Shown here: in pieces, positions 62,101 to 64,000 of the stretch
How positions within the stretch are numbered: position 1 is the first letter of the stretch
Layout: each line of letters starts with the position of its first letter
From: Deltaproteobacteria bacterium
GTDB taxonomy: Bacteria; UBA10199; JADFYH01
Assembly: GCA_015233135.1 (NCBI GenBank)
Contig: JADFYH010000009.1
Span: 1-64,000, forward strand
Direction: 5' to 3'
DNA: 64,000 bases
Made by a program: the position numbers and the translations under genes
The notes under the pieces: model-generated
The model's input: the letters and a program-made list of their open reading frames with translations, nothing else
Database searches by the model: none
What the model was told of the DNA's origin: nothing

Positions 62101-63300
62101 CATCTTCTTCGCACTCTTGATGGTAGAAACATAGCCCTTCTGCTCCAGTTTTCCATAGATAAAAGGCCGAAACAATTCTAACGCCATGATTTTAGGCAGA
62201 CCACATTGATGTAATTTTAATTCAGGCCCCACGACGATGACGGAACGACCGGAATAATCGACACGTTTACCGAGCAAGTTCTGACGGAAACGGCCTTGCT
62301 TCCCTTTGATCATATCGGAAAGAGAACGAAGAGGGCGTCGATTAGGACCCGTAAACACCTTGCCACGGCGACCATTGTCAAACAAGGCATCGACCGCTTC
62401 CTGCAACATGCGTTTTTCGTTACGAATAATAATTTCAGGGGCAGACAATTCCATGAGCCGTTTTAACCGATTATTTCGGTTGATGACGCGGCGGTACAAA
62501 TCGTTCAGATCACTGGTCGCAAAACGCCCCCCTTCGAGAGGAACCAAAGGACGCAAATCGGGAGGGATCACGGGAACAACTTCCATCATCATCCACTCGG
62601 GCCTGTTGCCGGATTCTTTCAAAGCCTCAATTACTTTTAAGCGTTTGGAGAGTTTCTTTTTGACGGTCTCCGAAGAGGTCTTTTCAATATCTTTTCGCAA
62701 TTTCTTAGAAAGCTCCACAAGATCTAATTTCTTAAGCAGCTCTAAAATAGCTTCCCCACCCATCTTCGCCACGAATTGACCTGGACCAAAATCTTCCAGG
62801 GCCTTTTGATAGCGGTCTTCCGAAAGAACTTCTGCTTCGGTCAACTTGGTGGTGCCTGGATCTAGCACAATGTGAGATTCACAATAGAGAACTTTCTCTA
62901 AATCTTTGAGGGTCAAATCCAACACGGTTCCAATACGGGAAGGCAAACTCTTCAAAAACCAGATATGCGCCACCGGGGTCGCCAAATTGATATGCCCCAT
63001 CCTTTCGCGACGCACTTTGGATTGAATGACCTCCACCCCACATTTTTCACAAACAATTCCCCGATGCTTCATGCGTTTGTATTTGCCGCAATTGCATTCA
63101 TAATCTTTCACTGGACCGAAAATCTTTGCGCAAAAAAGACCATCTCGTTCGGGCTTGAACGTACGGTAGTTGATGGTTTCCGGTTTCTTGACTTCCCCAT
63201 GAGACCAGGAGCGAATCTTTTCAGGTGAAGAAAGAGAAATTTTTATCCCTGTGTAGCAAAGAGGATTTTTAGGTTTTTCGAAAAAGGCTTGAATATCCAA
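59179..63300 (-). CDS. rpoC: RNA polymerase beta' subunit
   Basis: 1373 residues. Zinc-ribbon cysteines at the start ([19 protein letters not shown]), catalytic [16 protein letters not shown], the bridge-helix and trigger-loop region ([18 protein letters not shown]) and the second zinc site [20 protein letters not shown] are present. No split or large insertion is evident. It is co-transcribed with rpoB. Confidence 0.97.
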   Translation of the reverse strand: MDIQAFFEKPKNPLCYTGIKISLSSPEKIRSWSHGEVKKPETINYRTFKPERDGLFCAKIFGPVKDYECNCGKYKRMKHRGIVCEKCGVEVIQSKVRRERMGHINLATPVAHIWFLKSLPSRIGTVLDLTLKDLEKVLYCESHIVLDPGTTKLTEAEVLSEDRYQKALEDFGPGQFVAKMGGEAILELLKKLDLVELSKKLRKDIEKTSSETVKKKLSKRLKVIEALKESGNRPEWMMMEVVPVIPPDLRPLVPLEGGRFATSDLNDLYRRVINRNNRLKRLMELSAPEIIIRNEKRMLQEAVDALFDNGRRGKVFTGPNRRPLRSLSDMIKGKQGRFRQNLLGKRVDYSGRSVIVVGPELKLHQCGLPKIMALELFRPFIYGKLEQKGYVSTIKSAKKMVEKQKPEVWDVLEEVIKEHPVLLNRAPTLHRLGIQAFEPILIEGKAIQLHPLVCAAFNADFDGDQMAVHVPLSLESQIEARVLMMSTNNILSPANGKPIIVPTQDMVLGLYYLTREKVFAKGEGKIFSGPSEVRIAYDSGEIELHAHIKVRMNATLVETTVGRVLLSEIVPSGISFQKINKVMDKKAIAELVDLTYRQCGDKETVLLADRLKSMGFSFACKAGISICIDDMLIPSGKEKHIGSANKEVKEVEDQYLEGLITQGERYNKIVDIWARTTEYIANEMVKELSVEEVSDDKGNKKIVPSFNSVYIMADSGARGSAQQMRQLAGMRGLMAKPSGEIIETPITANFREGLTVLQYFISTHGARKGLADTALKTANSGYLTRRLVDVAQDMVVFERDCESMDGIVMTPLVEGGEVIEPVGDRILGRVALEEIRDPFTNKVLLKSGEEIDEEKVNLIEEAGVEKVKIRSPLTCQSPRGVCIKCYGRDLARGQSVNLGESVGVIAAQSIGEPGTQLTMRTFHIGGTASRRAEQSALDNRNEGKVVFINVVTVQNKEKSLTVMNRHGELAIVDDSGRERERYSLIYGAKLFVKEGQKVAAGTLLAEWDPYTIPILTEVNGIVKYGDLLEGATIQEMVDEVTGLSRKVVIESKSKGNLRPRVSIKDEKGNTRRLPNSNTEARYLLPIGANIVVAEGEQVQAGDVITKIPRETTKTKDITGGLPRVAELFEARKPKESAIISEIDGVVSFGKDTKGKRKILITPEVGESKEYLVAKGRHVAVREGDGVKAGEPLMDGSANPHDILKVLGEKALAKYLVDEIQEVYRLQGVKINDKHIEVIVRQMLRRIRIKHPGDTGFLIDEQVEKSIFEKENEAMKKKGHKPAIGEPLLLGITKASLSTESFISAASFQETTRVLTEAAIIGKIDTLKGLKENVIMGRLIPSGTGLKKYREMRLKVNDVVEQDDEETKLVSLSA

Positions 63301-63329
63301 GGGACTTCACTCCTTCAAATAGTGAGAGC

Positions 63330-63363
63330 GTCTGGAAACTAAAAGACTATTTAATTTCCAGAC
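63330..63363 (-). promoter_or_regulatory. Hairpin in the rpoB-rpoC gap
   Basis: GTCTGGAAA (63330-63338) and TTTCCAGAC (63355-63363) are perfect inverted arms with a 16-base loop, about 30 bases upstream of the rpoC start. It may be an RNase III-type processing or stability element. No T-run. Confidence 0.35.
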
Positions 63364-63398
63364 CCTTCACATTTAAAATAAAAATGACAAAGCGTAAC

Positions 63399-64000
<602 letters not shown>

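Overview
The window is a bacterial chromosome segment, most likely from a Gram-negative, deltaproteobacteria-like or candidate-phylum lineage. The pointers are VirB-type type IV secretion genes, a lipobox protein, ComEC, an SUF iron-sulfur operon under an Rrf2 regulator, a GlpA-type dehydrogenase and a complete rpoBC-str-S10-spc-alpha supercluster. I cannot place it to genus from the sequence. EF-Tu carries an unusual switch I region that I recall, from memory only, in Planctomycetes-like proteins.

Layout. 1-2 kb: the start of a VirB2-VirB3 secretion operon leaving the left edge, a HigBA-type toxin-antitoxin pair, a small HTH protein and a structured, terminator-ended RNA candidate. 2-12 kb: accessory and housekeeping genes, including an unknown 409-residue protein, a MurD-like ligase without the N-terminal domain head-to-head with an atypical kinase, a DUF4143 ATPase, HrpB helicase, a glycine-rich RRM protein and a miniature flagellar-rod-like protein. 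12-18 kb: a leucine-degradation operon (methylcrotonyl-CoA carboxylase with its biotin carboxylase and biotin carrier as separate genes, methylglutaconyl-CoA hydratase) ending in a GlpA-like dehydrogenase. 18-28 kb: RlmE, NagZ, a Nudix hydrolase, ComEC and Ogt, mixed with several unknown proteins that have proline-rich N-termini. 28-38.7 kb: an iron-sulfur island, iscS-iscA on the minus strand and rrf2-sufBCDS-sufU-sufT-[toxin-antitoxin]-mrp on the plus strand. 39.3-64 kb: an unbroken minus-strand run from rpoB (partial, right edge) to rplQ, ending at a good terminator.

The most distinctive feature is a set of dispersed palindromic repeats of at least three types. They sit between genes, including inside the suf operon and between rpsJ and rplC. 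They provide the stop codons of several genes. At four sites in three genes (nagZ, comEC twice, a small membrane protein) they are inserted in frame and translated. This resembles the Rickettsia palindromic elements known from unrelated bacteria.

The iron-sulfur genes form a regulatory unit: a putative Rrf2 operator overlaps the rrf2-suf promoter and a similar half-site pair lies in the iscS upstream region. A BrnT-type toxin gene and a small partner gene are spliced into the suf operon with overlapping frames. Five genes for soluble proteins with disordered proline-rich N-termini and no signal peptide remain unexplained and could be an unrecognised secreted or structural set.
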